A stretch of DNA of 46,667 bases from Mycobacterium sp. (GTDB lineage: Bacteria; Actinomycetota; Actinomycetes; Mycobacteriales; Mycobacteriaceae), in assembly GCA_003165155.1 (NCBI GenBank), contig PLSK01000116.1, positions 1 through 46,667 of the forward strand, written 5' to 3'. The notes under the pieces are model-generated. The model was given only the letters and a program-made list of their open reading frames with translations, was not told the DNA's origin and made no database searches. The first letter of the stretch is position 1, and every line of letters begins with the position of its first letter. Below, one piece after another: positions 9,211-17,406 of this stretch. Made by a program: the position numbers and the translations under genes.

Positions 9211-10110
9211 CTATTCGGTGTCGTCGTCTGTCTGTGACTCGATGACCGTTTCGGATGGGGCTGTGCGCTCCCACAGGACCCCGCCCACGCACGCTGTCAC
9301 GACCCATCCGACGCCGATTACCCCGCTCCACGTCAGCAACGCCATTGCGACGCCGATCGGACCCAAGCCGTCCCAGCCGTGGAGCAACGTTGGGAAGCAG
9401 ATCCGGGCGGAGAGCGGGATGATGGTTCCGTCGATCAGCACCCCGGCCAACCCGGCTAGCGCGAGATACCTTAGGCCGCCCCGGCCGCCGTTGCGGACGA
9501 GGAGCACCGGTGTGAGCGACCAGAAGATCCAGACCGGCACTAGGGAAATTGCGAACAGCAGCACTATGATCGCACCGCTGACGCCATGATGCTCGGCGAC
9601 GCCCAAGGCTATTCGTTCACGAATGCCGATCATCGTCAGATACAAAACGAACCACGTCGCACCGCGCAGCAGCCGCTGACCCAGACCGAACTGCTCACGG
9701 CGCCACGCCTTGGCGAATATTCCAGCAATGGTGATCGACATCGGGATTCCCCACACGAGGAATCCGCCGACCCCGACGAACGTCCAACCTGACCGAAATC
9801 CAGAGGAATCGCCGAACGCAGCGCGGACCCGTTCGGTCAGCGGGGATACCAGACCGAGCTGCCGGGTTAAAAGGGTGCCCGGACTGGCGTTCTCCGCGAA
9901 GCCGGACATGTAGTCGAATCCGATGATGATCAACGGGAGAACCGTGGTGAACAACTCGATCGAGACGAGTCCGCCCTGCGTCGCGCCGTCGATCTCGGCG
10001 AAGCGGTTGGCGACTGCGGTCGCCGGGTGCTTCTTGCGGACCTCGTCCAGCCGCCGGTAACGCTCCGCGAGCCGTCGCCGGACGTCCCCTCGGTTCCCGC
10101 CTGCGGTCAT
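9211..10110 (-). CDS. YihY/BrkB-family inner membrane protein
   Basis: 299 residues from ATG 10110 (MTAGGNRGDVRRRLAERYRR). Six hydrophobic segments are visible: LFTTVLPLIIIGFDYM, FVGVGGFLVWGIPMSITIAG, ATWFVLYLTMIGI, GAIIVLLFAISLVPVWIFW, YLALAGLAGVLIDGTIIPLS and VAMALLTWSGVIGVGWVVTAC. This is the usual BrkB-type arrangement with short cytoplasmic ends. Family members were once annotated as RNase BN and are transport-like proteins of unknown substrate. It is monocistronic, convergent with DUF5994. Confidence 0.85.
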   Translation of the reverse strand: MTAGGNRGDVRRRLAERYRRLDEVRKKHPATAVANRFAEIDGATQGGLVSIELFTTVLPLIIIGFDYMSGFAENASPGTLLTRQLGLVSPLTERVRAAFGDSSGFRSGWTFVGVGGFLVWGIPMSITIAGIFAKAWRREQFGLGQRLLRGATWFVLYLTMIGIRERIALGVAEHHGVSGAIIVLLFAISLVPVWIFWSLTPVLLVRNGGRGGLRYLALAGLAGVLIDGTIIPLSARICFPTLLHGWDGLGPIGVAMALLTWSGVIGVGWVVTACVGGVLWERTAPSETVIESQTDDDTE

Positions 10111-10301
10111 CGGTCGGCGAACTCCTCGAACGTCGTGGTCCGGTTCCAACAAGGTCTTCTATTGGGTGTTGACAGTAGTTGGTTCAGCTGCTTGGCCGGG
10201 TTATCCCAGCCGGAACGTCTCCGGGGATGTCTGAAAGTCTTGCGACCCACGTGGCGGGGACGAAGGCTCGACGCTAACCACAACCCAAGGAAGGATTCAC
10301 C

Positions 10302-10475
10302 ATGAGCACGGGGCACATCACCGCGCTCGTTACGGGTGCGAATCGCGGACTGGGCAAGCACTTCGCGTCCCAACTTGTCGACATCACTGACCCAACCTCG
10401 GTACGCCGCGTTGCCGACCTGGCCGGCGTAGCGCGGCAACCGCGGCCAGACGTACTCAGCACAACGTATCAATAG
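10302..10475 (+). pseudogene. Short-chain dehydrogenase remnant with internal deletion
   Basis: 57 codons from ATG 10302 (ribosome binding site AAGGAAGG just upstream). The start is a perfect SDR nucleotide-binding motif (ITALVTGANRGLGKHFASQL). It jumps directly to the later DITDPTSVRRVADLAG strand-helix, skipping about 28 residues, and then stops before NNAG and the YxxxK site. The same cut-out-the-middle damage is seen in ogt, kdpA and the SDR at 46.3-46.6 kb. Confidence 0.8.
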
Positions 10476-10490
10476 CCCTGTCGCACCGTT

Positions 10491-10509
10491 CAATTTGTCA
10501 CAGTGACGT
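10491..10509. repeat. 19-bp repeat with GTCACAGTGAC palindrome, copy 1
   Basis: CAATTTGTCACAGTGACGT is found again at 21149-21167 with one mismatch. Its core GTCACAGTGAC (10497-10507) is a near-perfect palindrome. It lies 16 bp past the stop of a truncated SDR; the second copy lies 21 bp past a short TetR gene. Confidence 0.55.
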
Positions 10510-10567
10510 GTTGCTGACGGTACGCGGAGAGAGGGAAGAGCGGTGTCGATCGTCAGCGTTTCATCTA

Positions 10568-10622
10568 ATGCAACTCGCTATCACCTAACTGGTAACGAGG
10601 TGTGCTCAAAAGTGCGAGTTGC
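10568..10622. repeat. Family 1 palindromic repeat, copy A
   Basis: About 55 bp with 9-bp arms GCAACTCGC (10570-10578) and GCGAGTTGC (10614-10622) around a spacer containing CTAACTGGTAACG. It lies 20 bp past the stop of the minus-strand toxin gene at 10643. Copies B, C and D are at 11.5, 16.4 and 17.4 kb. Confidence 0.75.
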
Positions 10623-10642
10623 CAGGGGAGCCGGGGCCAGGA

Positions 10643-10945
10643 CTAAGAGATGAGGGCGGTCACTATCGCTGTGGCGTCGCGCAGGGCGGCGACGCCGATG
10701 GTGCCGATTTGTTCGTCGAGTGCCGCGCTGGGAAGCCACTGCACAAGTTCCGGTAGAAGCGTACCTTCGGGTTGCTCGACGGCGATGACCATCGCCATGG
10801 CGTCGTCCGGCAGCCGCCCGGGAATGAACGGGCATGTGATCACACGTCCGGTATCGGCGGCGAGATGGATCGCATTGGACAGAACGGCAACGTAGAGCTC
10901 GTGGTTGCTGTCGCTGCGTGGTGCGATGTCGCCGGGAGCGATCAC
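10643..10945 (-). CDS. Probable type II toxin, CcdB/MazF-like
   Basis: 100 residues from GTG 10945; the GTGA overlap with the antitoxin stop indicates translational coupling. The pattern G-D-I then YVAVLSNAIHLAADTGRVITCPF, MAMVIAVEQPEGTLLPELVQWLP and a C-terminal IGVAALRDATAIVTALI helix fits the CcdB/MazF (PemK) fold of mycobacterial toxins, with an expected RNase or gyrase-directed activity that cannot be chosen from sequence. Its downstream end abuts a family 1 repeat. Confidence 0.72.
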   Translation of the reverse strand: MIAPGDIAPRSDSNHELYVAVLSNAIHLAADTGRVITCPFIPGRLPDDAMAMVIAVEQPEGTLLPELVQWLPSAALDEQIGTIGVAALRDATAIVTALIS

Positions 10946-11169
10946 AAGCCTGCGGCCTGGTTCGCCTGGTACACCTTCTGCGCGTAGGCGTCGATGTCCA
11001 GCGCCGGCACCGTCCGGGTCGTGTAAGTCTGCAGGGCAGCTCGCAGATGCTCGTTCCGTAGGGCCTGCTCGATCATCGCCGACCGATTTACGCCAGCGGC
11101 CTTAGCGTCCGCGTCGATCGCGGCGAGCACTGCCGCGTCTACAGTCACCGAAATCTTCTCTTTCGCCAT
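10942..11169 (-). CDS. Ribbon-helix-helix-type antitoxin of the 10.6-kb pair
   Basis: 75 residues from ATG 11169 (MAKEKISVTVDAAVLAAIDA); an upstream start at 11211 is possible but adds only an unstructured leader. The N-terminal beta strand followed by two helices (DADAKAAGVNRSAMIEQALRNEHL) is the RHH/CopG DNA-binding domain. The C-terminal tail (LDIDAYAQKVYQANQAAGL) is the likely toxin-neutralising segment. It is expected to repress its own promoter. It is first in a two-gene operon with the toxin. Confidence 0.75.
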   Translation of the reverse strand: MAKEKISVTVDAAVLAAIDADAKAAGVNRSAMIEQALRNEHLRAALQTYTTRTVPALDIDAYAQKVYQANQAAGL

Positions 11170-11616
11170 ACTAAATATCATACCTAGCATCCTACCGAAA
11201 GTCACCGACAAGGCGAGCGACTTAATTCACGCGGAGCGGGTCACGAGCATTCGTGGTGATTCCCGACGGACGGTGGTCACCGGACTGTTCGGCGGGAGTA
11301 GGTGCTCTGCTAGGACAACGGCGGACAGCACCGACCGATGAGCGACATCGCCGAGCAGCGTTCGTGAGGTACCGGTCGGCGACTGTCGATTCGGCGAGCA
11401 GCGTCGTCGGCGGCACGGGCCAAGGAGACGAGGCCTGCCGAATCGATGGTCACCATGTCGGAGGGTGATCGCTATTGGGTCCAGGGTCAAGGGAGAATGC
11501 AATTCGCGAGCTGGTAACGGGTGCGTGCTCAACGCGGCCCATAGCAGCTGAGGACTGCTTTGCCGCGGTCGAGCCAGGCTGTGGCATGTAGAACAAAACC
11601 GTAGTACATTGTCGGT
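11170..11616. other. 447-bp gap between two TA modules
   Basis: No gene can be supported. A minus-strand string near 11446-11400 (TIDSAGLVSLARAADDAARR) recalls a STAS-like phrase but is short and soon closed. The partial family 1 repeat B lies at 11497-11535. TACATT at about 11605-11610, only 7 bp before the GTG of the next antitoxin, suggests a leaderless -10 box. Confidence 0.4.
11497..11535. repeat. Family 1 repeat, partial copy B
   Basis: This copy keeps the left arm (AATGCAATTCGC) and the centre (GAGCTGGTAACGGGTGCGTGCTC) but has lost the right arm GCGAGTTGC. It stands between the 10.6-kb TA pair and vapBC. Confidence 0.6.
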
Positions 11617-11889
11617 GTGAGTGAAGTATCCATACGAATGCTCAACCAAGAGACGTCAAAGGTCTTGGCCCGCGTGAAGCGCGGCGAGGAGATCACCCTT
11701 ACTGAGCGCGGCGAGGTAATCGCCCGAATCGTCCCGGCTTCCGCTGGCCCTCTCGACGCGCTGATCAGTGCCGGCAGGGTGCAACCGGCGACGATGCGCG
11801 GGCGGGCGCCGCGGCCAACGATTCCGATGCGTGGCGGTCTCGACGCGGGCACCCTGTTGCAGCGTATGCGCGCCGATGAACGGTACTAA
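11617..11889 (+). CDS. vapB: VapB-type (Phd/YefM-like) antitoxin
   Basis: 90 residues from GTG 11617. The first half (SIRMLNQETSKVLARVKRGE, EITLTERGEVIARIVPAS) is the Phd/YefM DNA-binding and dimer domain. The second half (PTIPMRGGLDAGTLLQRMRA) is the usual toxin-wrapping tail. There is no clear ribosome binding site and a TACATT box sits 7 bp upstream, so leaderless initiation is plausible. It overlaps the vapC start by 14 bp if the ATG at 11876 is used. Confidence 0.85.
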   Translation: MSEVSIRMLNQETSKVLARVKRGEEITLTERGEVIARIVPASAGPLDALISAGRVQPATMRGRAPRPTIPMRGGLDAGTLLQRMRADERY

Positions 11890-12301
11890 TCCCGTGATTT
11901 ACCTGGATACCTCGGCGCTAGTCAAGCTGATTCGGATCGAAATCGAGTCTGAGGCTCTAGGTGACTGGCTCGATGAACGCACCGAAATGCGCTGGATGAC
12001 ATCCGCTTTGGCCGAAGTTGAGCTACCCAGAGCCATCCGGGCAGTCGCCCCAGAAGGGCTATCTGCTGTGCCTTCGGTGCTGGCCAGGCTGGACCGTTTC
12101 GAAATCGACCCGGTCATTCGCTCCACCGCGGCGGCCTACGTCGACTCCGTACTTCGCTCGCTCGACGCGATACACCTCGCCACTGCTCAAACCGCCGCAT
12201 CCATGGCACCATTGACGGCGCTGGTTACCTACGACAGTCGCCTCCGTGAGGCGGCCGACGCCCTGGGGCTGGCTACCGCCGCACCCGGCAAAAGACCATG
12301 A
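11876..12301 (+). CDS. vapC: VapC PIN-domain RNase toxin
   Basis: 141 residues from ATG 11876; GTG 11894, 4 bp after the vapB stop, is an alternative start. PIN acidic residues are in place: D in YLDTSALVKLI (about 11), E in ALAEVELPRA, D in SLDAIHLATA and D in VTYDSRLREAA. Members cleave tRNA or rRNA using Mg2+. The module is complete and looks functional. It is followed by 186 bp without a gene and then the 114-bp element X1. Confidence 0.88.
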   Translation: MNGTNPVIYLDTSALVKLIRIEIESEALGDWLDERTEMRWMTSALAEVELPRAIRAVAPEGLSAVPSVLARLDRFEIDPVIRSTAAAYVDSVLRSLDAIHLATAQTAASMAPLTALVTYDSRLREAADALGLATAAPGKRP

Positions 12302-12487
12302 AAACGTCCGGTGAAGGGGTCCGCGCCCGAATGGCTTCACCAGACTGAGTGTTGTGCGCCACCGGCCCCAATGTGTCTATGCGTCGTTGGCCAGGGTGCA
12401 GCACTCTGCCCGGAGCACCGCACTTACCTGACGTAAGGCCGAGCCATCGGCGACGGCCGAGCGTCCGCGAAAGGTACCGAAACGCGG

Positions 12488-12601
12488 TTGCGCATAGATC
12501 GAAGGCGTATGGCCGTGAGGTCGATGACCAAAGACTCTCGAACCACCGGTACGCGAATACGAGAGTCAGGGCCAGTACTCGTTCGACCTTCGGATACACC
12601 G
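12488..12601. repeat. 114-bp dispersed element, copy X1
   Basis: It is identical to 17483-17596 except for one base (A at 12559 versus T). Ends are TTGCGCATAG and GGATACACCG. An internal stem GACTCTCG/CGAGAGTC is present (10 bp in the other copy). Both strands are open in one frame (minus-strand phrase YPKVERVLALTL, FAYRWFESLWSSTSRP), but the element is too short to encode a transposase. It may be a MITE-like unit or a remnant of a larger insertion sequence. Confidence 0.8.
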
Positions 12602-12659
12602 TCGCCAGATGCGCCCATCGACCGATGCCGCTCGATGAATGGTGCCAGAGAGGGTCAAC

Positions 12660-12818
12660 ATGCCCATTGCTACTGCCAATCCTTCAGCGACCGTCGGTGT
12701 CGGGAGTCGCCGTTCTCGAGTGCTGCGGTGTGGTGGCTCGGGTGCGACACCGCTGCAGGCAGGCAGAATCGAAGAAAATGTCGTGGGGGCTGATGTCGAC
12801 GGCCGGAGTGGGCGGTGA
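12660..12818 (+). CDS. Small ORF coupled to the P-type ATPase start
   Basis: 52 residues from ATG 12660, preceded by GAGAGGG. It ends in GTGA that overlaps the GTG start of the ATPase, the geometry of translational coupling. It begins MPIATANPSATV, which recalls the first residues of some aldehyde dehydrogenases, then becomes R/G-rich (GSRRSRVLRCGGSG) with no family match. It could be a leader peptide, a fused remnant, or chance. Confidence 0.3.
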   Translation: MPIATANPSATVGVGSRRSRVLRCGGSGATPLQAGRIEENVVGADVDGRSGR

Positions 12819-15202
12819 CCGCCGCGCCGCCGACGGCCCGAACGTCGTTGAAGCGGCTTCGGTCCCTGCTCGAGCCCGCTTTGGTGGTGGTGACGGTGGC
12901 CGCGCTGCTGTTGGGCGGGATCGCGTGGCTCATCGGGTGCCGTGCGGTGGCCGACTGGTGTTGGGTGGCGGGAACGCTGTCCGCAGTGGTGCCCGCGGTG
13001 GTGTGGGTGGTGGTGGCGCTGCACCGGGGTCGGGCCGGGGTGGATCTGCTGGCGGTGTTGTCGCTGGTGGGGACGCTTTGGGTGGGCGAGTACGTGGCCG
13101 GTGCGCTGATCGCGGTGATGCTGTCCACGGGGCGCGCCCTGGATGCTGCCGCACAACGGCGCGCCTCGCACGACTTGCGGGCCCTGCTGGAGCGTGCGCC
13201 CCATTCCGCGCGGCGCCGGATCGGTGACGTGATCGCGGTGGTGCCGCTGGGCGAGGTCGTAGCCGGTGATCTGCTGGTGGTCGGCCCCGGCGAAGTGGTC
13301 CCCGTGGACGGTCGGATCGAAGGCGCGGTGGCGGTCCTCGACGAGTCGGCGCTCACCGGTGAACCGTTGCAAGTCGAACGTGCGGTCGGTGAGCCGGTGC
13401 GCAGCGGTGTGGTCAACGCCGCGACCGCATTCGAGATCCGGGCCACCGCCACCGCCGAGGAGAGCACCTACGCCGGGATCGTGCGGTTGGCCCGGGAAGC
13501 GGGCGCCGACAGTGCGCCGATCATCCGGCTGGCTGATCGTTACGCGGCCTGGTTCCTACCCGTGGCGCTCATCGTCGCCGGTGCCGCGTGGCTGGCCAGT
13601 GGGTCGGCGGTGCGGGCGGTGGCGGTGCTGGTCGTGGCGACGCCGTGCCCGCTGCTGCTCGCCGCGCCGGTCGCGATCGTCTCCGGCTTGTCCCGGGCTT
13701 CCCGACTCGGGGTGGTGATCCGCAGCGGCGGTGCCTTGGAGAACCTGGGCCACGCGACGACGCTGGTGATGGACAAGACCGGGACTCTCACCGCCGGTCA
13801 TCCCGTCGTCGTCGACGTCCTCGCCGCACCTGGGCGCGACGGCACCGAGATCCTGCGCTTGGCCGCCTCGGTGGACCAGATGTCACCGCACGTGCTGGCC
13901 GAGGCGATCGTCACCGAAGCCCTCGCGCGCAACCTGTCGCTGTCGATGCCGGCCGAGGTGATCGAGCAACCCGGCCGGGGCGTGACCGCCACGATAAACG
14001 GACGAAGGCTTGCGGTGGGCAAGCTCGCCGGAGGTGCATCCGAGGCGGGATGGGCCGTGGCGGCCGTCAACCGGGCCGGCCTCGACAGCGCCGCGATTGC
14101 CTGGGTCAGCGACGACGATGAGGTCATCGGCGCGGTGTTGTTGCGAGATCCATTGCGCCGCAATGCCCCCCGCACGGTACGACGGCTGCGCGCCGCTGGA
14201 TTCAACCGATTGGTCATGCTCACCGGCGACCGTGCGGCGCCTGCGCGGGAGGTGGCCACCGTGCTGGGCCTTGACGAGGTGTACGCCGACCAGACTCCCG
14301 CGGACAAGGTGGCTGCCGTGCGGGCCGAACGGGAACACGCCGTAACGGTGATGGTTGGCGACGGCGTCAACGACGCTCCTGCTCTGGCTGCGGCCACGGT
14401 CGGCGTTGCGATGGGTGCCCGCGGGGCGACGGCGTCCTCGGAGGCTGCCGATATCGTGTTGACGACCGACCGGTTGGACCGGCTTGCCGATGCGATGGAC
14501 GTCGCACGCTGGTCCAGGCGCATCGCGGTGCAAAGCGCGGTCGCCGGAATGGTGTTGTCTCTGTTGGCAATGGGTGTTGCTGCGGTCGGACTGCTGCCGC
14601 CCGCGGCGGGGGCGTTGCTGCAGGAGGGCATCGACGTCGCAGTGATCCTCAACGCGCTGCGCGCGCTGCGGGGCAACCCCGCCGCCGGAATCGAGTTGCC
14701 GGCACGCACTGAAGAAATGCTGCGCCGCTTCTCTGGGGAACACGATGACCTACGCGACGCACTGACACTGCTGCGTGATGCCGCCGACCACGTTGGCGCC
14801 GGGCCCAGCACATCGGCGCTGGAGGCAGTGACTCGGGCTCAGGGCTTCCTCACCGAGCGACTGTTGCCGCACGAGGACGCCGAACAGGCCGAGCTGTACC
14901 CGGCGTTGGCGAGGCCGCTGGGGAGCGCCGAAGCGACGGTCACCATGAGCAGGACCCACGCCGAGATCCACCGGCTGGCCGACCGCATCGGCAACCACCT
15001 GACACTGGCTCAGAGCGCCGGCGACATTCAGCCGGGCCAGGTCGACGATCTGCGGGCCTGCCTCTACGGTCTTTACGTGTTGCTGCACCTGCACTTCCTG
15101 CAGGAAGAGGAGGGCTACTTCACCCTCGCCGACACCGACCTCCCCGAGGCCGCCGAAGACCACGGCAGGCCGAGCGCGCTACCGGGCAAAAAACCGCGTT
15201 GA
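12815..15202 (+). CDS. P1B-type metal ATPase with TPC motif and C-terminal hemerythrin domain
   Basis: 795 residues from GTG 12815. There is no N-terminal CxxC metal-binding domain. Order: TM helices 1-4 (about 20-110), actuator with DESALTGEPLQVER, TM segment carrying the TPCPLLLAAP metal site (about 275), phosphorylation DKTGTLTAG (Asp near 320), MLTGDRAAPAREVA, hinge GDGVNDAPALAAA (near 515), last TMs near 570-610, then a hemerythrin-like four-helix domain (about 630-775). Candidate iron ligands in that domain are EHDDLRDA, LPHEDAEQAELYP, RTHAEIH and LHLHFLQEEEGYF. TPC plus a hemerythrin tail matches the P1B-5 class, linked to Ni/Fe/Co efflux. The neighbouring VIT-type gene supports iron or manganese handling. 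Confidence 0.9.
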   Translation: MTAAPPTARTSLKRLRSLLEPALVVVTVAALLLGGIAWLIGCRAVADWCWVAGTLSAVVPAVVWVVVALHRGRAGVDLLAVLSLVGTLWVGEYVAGALIAVMLSTGRALDAAAQRRASHDLRALLERAPHSARRRIGDVIAVVPLGEVVAGDLLVVGPGEVVPVDGRIEGAVAVLDESALTGEPLQVERAVGEPVRSGVVNAATAFEIRATATAEESTYAGIVRLAREAGADSAPIIRLADRYAAWFLPVALIVAGAAWLASGSAVRAVAVLVVATPCPLLLAAPVAIVSGLSRASRLGVVIRSGGALENLGHATTLVMDKTGTLTAGHPVVVDVLAAPGRDGTEILRLAASVDQMSPHVLAEAIVTEALARNLSLSMPAEVIEQPGRGVTATINGRRLAVGKLAGGASEAGWAVAAVNRAGLDSAAIAWVSDDDEVIGAVLLRDPLRRNAPRTVRRLRAAGFNRLVMLTGDRAAPAREVATVLGLDEVYADQTPADKVAAVRAEREHAVTVMVGDGVNDAPALAAATVGVAMGARGATASSEAADIVLTTDRLDRLADAMDVARWSRRIAVQSAVAGMVLSLLAMGVAAVGLLPPAAGALLQEGIDVAVILNALRALRGNPAAGIELPARTEEMLRRFSGEHDDLRDALTLLRDAADHVGAGPSTSALEAVTRAQGFLTERLLPHEDAEQAELYPALARPLGSAEATVTMSRTHAEIHRLADRIGNHLTLAQSAGDIQPGQVDDLRACLYGLYVLLHLHFLQEEEGYFTLADTDLPEAAEDHGRPSALPGKKPR

Positions 15203-15226
15203 TATCGGGAGAAGGGTGCACGTGAC

Positions 15227-15374
15227 ATGAATGAACGTACCTATCAAGAAATCGTCGAGCAGCTCAAAATCATCTCTAATCATCTAATGTCGTGAGTCAC
15301 GAGGCGCCGAGCAGGAGTTCCGACGCGAACTGTTCGATGCCATCGGCTTGATGCAAATGGCGGCCGGCCGCTAA
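15227..15374 (+). pseudogene. Small frameshifted ORF between the ATPase and VIT genes
   Basis: ATG 15227 opens NERTYQEIVEQLKIISNHLM and stops at 15295. About 5 bp later another frame reads RGAEQEFRRELFDAIGLMQM to a stop at 15374. Both halves are helical and have normal coding composition, so one small protein interrupted by a frameshift is likely. It has no recognised family. It would be the middle gene of an ATPase, small protein, VIT operon. Confidence 0.4.
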
Positions 15375-15386
15375 CCCAATCGAGTC

Positions 15387-16115
15387 ATGAAACGGAGTGT
15401 TTCCTTGTCTTTCTTCGAAGCAGTCAATCCCCACCTCGAGCGCCATACCGCTGGCCGCGCTGGCTGGCTGCGCGCCGCCGTCCTCGGAGCCAATGACGGC
15501 CTGGTGTCAACCGCGAGCCTGATGGTGGGCATCGCGGCCAGCGGCGCAGCCACCGGTACCGTGCTCACGGCCGGACTCGCCGGCCTAGCCGCCGGATCGA
15601 TGGCGATGGCAGCAGGCGAATACGTTTCGGTCAGCTCGCAGGTCGATGTCGAAAAGGCCGACCGCGCCCAGGAGGAACGCGAACTGAACTCCAATCCCGA
15701 GGACGAGCTCAGGGAACTCGTGGGTATCTACGAATCCCGCGGGTTGCCCACTGCGTTGGCCCGACAGGTGGCCGAGGCGCTGCACGAATCCGGCTCCCTG
15801 GAGGCGCACCTGCGCGACGAGCTCGGCCACAGCGAAGCCATGGCCGCCCGCCCGCTGCAGGCGTCTGCCGCCTCGGCTGTCAGCTTCCTGGTCGGTGGCC
15901 TGATTCCCTTCCTCGGGTTGCTCGGCCCAGCGACGACCCGGATCTGGCTCGTCGTGGCGGTGACCTTCGTCGGACTTGCCTGTGCAGGCGTCCTCGGTGC
16001 CAAGGCCGCCGGTACGACGTTGGCCCGCCCGGCGTTGAGGGTGGTGATCGGCGGAGGACTGGCGATGGCAATCACGGCAGCGGTCGGCCAACTCGCCGGC
16101 GTGGCCGGAATCTGA
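15387..16115 (+). CDS. VIT1/CCC1-family Fe2+/Mn2+ transporter
   Basis: 242 residues from ATG 15387. The family signature is the first helix WLRAAVLGANDGLVSTASLM, then LAGLAAGSMAMAAGEYVSVSSQ. A cytoplasmic acidic/helical insert (DRAQEERELNSNPEDELREL ... LRDELGHSEA) carries likely metal-binding Glu/His residues. Three further membrane segments follow (AASAVSFLVGGLIPFLGLL, IWLVVAVTFVGLACAGVLG, VVIGGGLAMAITAAVGQLAG). It exports or sequesters Fe2+/Mn2+. It lies downstream of the P1B ATPase with hemerythrin and probably belongs to the same metal-response operon. Confidence 0.9.
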   Translation: MKRSVSLSFFEAVNPHLERHTAGRAGWLRAAVLGANDGLVSTASLMVGIAASGAATGTVLTAGLAGLAAGSMAMAAGEYVSVSSQVDVEKADRAQEERELNSNPEDELRELVGIYESRGLPTALARQVAEALHESGSLEAHLRDELGHSEAMAARPLQASAASAVSFLVGGLIPFLGLLGPATTRIWLVVAVTFVGLACAGVLGAKAAGTTLARPALRVVIGGGLAMAITAAVGQLAGVAGI

Positions 16116-16208
16116 CGTATGGCCGTCCCGTTCAGCGTTCCCTCAGGGCGCCACAGTCATGCTGCCGTTCGCGTCGGACCAACACCCGGTCTACGCAGAA
16201 GGAGCTGA

Positions 16209-16385
<177 letters not shown>

Positions 16386-16402
16386 TGCGAGCAATTTCAT
16401 TA

Positions 16403-16457
16403 AATGCAACTCGTTGGTTAGCTGTTACCGGTGCGTGCTCGACGGGTGCGAGTTGCG
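16403..16457. repeat. Family 1 palindromic repeat, copy C
   Basis: Arms GCAACTCG (16406-16413) and CGAGTTGC (16449-16456) enclose TTAGCTGTTACCGGTGCGTG. It sits 18 bp after the aquaporin break and 113 bp past the relE stop. With copy D it brackets the relBE module. Confidence 0.75.
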
Positions 16458-16569
16458 GGAGGGCACGGTGTGCCGCGACCGTCGATGCTCAAGGGGCCTT
16501 AGGTTGAACCTTGGGGGCGGTAGACGTCAGCGCGGTGATCCACTCGCACGATGAAGACGAGGGCTGGCG

Positions 16570-16851
16570 TCAGACTGGGCGGTAGATATGGGCGCGATGC
16601 CTGATGCCGACGATGACCACGGTGTGCTCGTTCTCGTCGATGCGAAACACGACCCGGTAGTCGCCTCGACGGGCACTGCGATAGCCGCCCATGTCGCCTC
16701 GGAGAGGCTTGCTGAGCCGTTGCGAATTGCCAGCCAGCGGCCCGGTGATGAACTCAACGATCGCCGCGGCGACTTTGGCAGGCAGACGCTTCATGTCTCG
16801 GCGCGCGGAACCCGCAGCCTCAACGTGGTACGGCTGGCCCTGAGTTGTCAC
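16570..16851 (-). CDS. relE: RelE-family mRNA interferase toxin
   Basis: 93 residues from the ATG that overlaps the relB stop (ATGA). It is close in pattern to M. tuberculosis RelE1: PYHVEAAGSARRDMKRLP, KVAAAIVEFITGPLAGNSQR, LSKPLRGDMGGYRSARRGDY, RVVFRIDENEHTVVIVGIRH. The basic cluster (K/R at RLSKPLRGD, RRGDYRVVF, IRHRAHIYR) supplies the ribosome-dependent cleavage site. Length is normal. Confidence 0.9.
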   Translation of the reverse strand: MTTQGQPYHVEAAGSARRDMKRLPAKVAAAIVEFITGPLAGNSQRLSKPLRGDMGGYRSARRGDYRVVFRIDENEHTVVIVGIRHRAHIYRPV

Positions 16852-17123
16852 TGAGGCGTCAGACCGAATTCTTCACGCAGCTGATCTCCGCTTACGGTCG
16901 TCCCCTCGCTGTACTCCCGTTCAGCCGCGGCGACGTCGTCGTGGATGCCCGGCTGCGACAGCCAGAAGATAGTCTCCTGCAGCGACTCGAGGTCGTCGGC
17001 AGACATGAGTACAGCAGCTGGTCGACCATGCTTGGTGATGGTGATGATGTCGTGTGTGGATTGAGCGTCGTCAACTAGGGCCGACAGTTTGTCCTTTGCC
17101 TCACCTAAAGGTACGGATCTCAT
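16848..17123 (-). CDS. relB: RelB/Phd-family antitoxin
   Basis: 91 residues from ATG 17123. The N-terminus (SVPLGEAKDKLSALVDDAQS, ITITKHGRPAAVLMSADDLE) is a Phd/YefM-type DNA-binding domain, the same class as M. tuberculosis RelB1. The acidic tail (DDVAAAEREYSEGTTVSGDQ) should wrap RelE. It is first in the operon. A palindromic operator sits 11 bp upstream of the start, consistent with autorepression. Confidence 0.9.
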   Translation of the reverse strand: MRSVPLGEAKDKLSALVDDAQSTHDIITITKHGRPAAVLMSADDLESLQETIFWLSQPGIHDDVAAAEREYSEGTTVSGDQLREEFGLTPQ

Positions 17124-17133
17124 GGTGCTCAGT

Positions 17134-17153
17134 ATAGCCAGAATAGTGGCTAT
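17134..17153 (-). promoter_or_regulatory. Palindromic operator of relBE
   Basis: ATAGCCA (17134-17140) and TGGCTAT (17147-17153) are perfect 7-bp arms with a 6-bp spacer, just upstream of relB. This is the expected autoregulation site of the RelB-RelE complex. Confidence 0.75.
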
Positions 17154-17350
17154 CGCTAAGCTAACTCTGTGGCCAATACTCTAGTTTCTGGGACACTGCG
17201 AGGTGCGTGCCGCCGGTGCGGAACACCGATCATCCTCGTCGTAGGTCCGTCGTGAGCGGAGCGCAGTCATACAGCAGAACCGCAAAGCAAAACATGCCGA
17301 TGCATCGATCACCAATCGGCGAGCCCGAGGAATGAAGTGCGTTGTCGCGC

Positions 17351-17406
17351 AATGCAACTCGCAAGCTTTAGCTGGTAACGGTGCGTACTCGAGCGGTGCG
17401 AGTTGC
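17351..17406. repeat. Family 1 palindromic repeat, copy D
   Basis: This is the best-preserved copy: perfect 10-bp arms GCAACTCGCA (17354-17363) and TGCGAGTTGC (17397-17406) around a spacer with TTAGCTGGTAACGGTGCG. It lies on the upstream side of relBE, 76 bp before the element X2. Confidence 0.8.

Noticed and set aside
11227-11649. Minus-strand 140-codon frame and a STAS-like phrase (TIDSAGLVSLARAADDAARR)
   Set aside because: The match is short, lies in another frame from the long ORF, and has no continuing domain; too weak for a gene call.
12349-13467. Long frames on both strands over the start of the metal ATPase
   Set aside because: They are R/G/H/T-rich shadows of the real ATPase frame in GC-rich DNA, with no family features.
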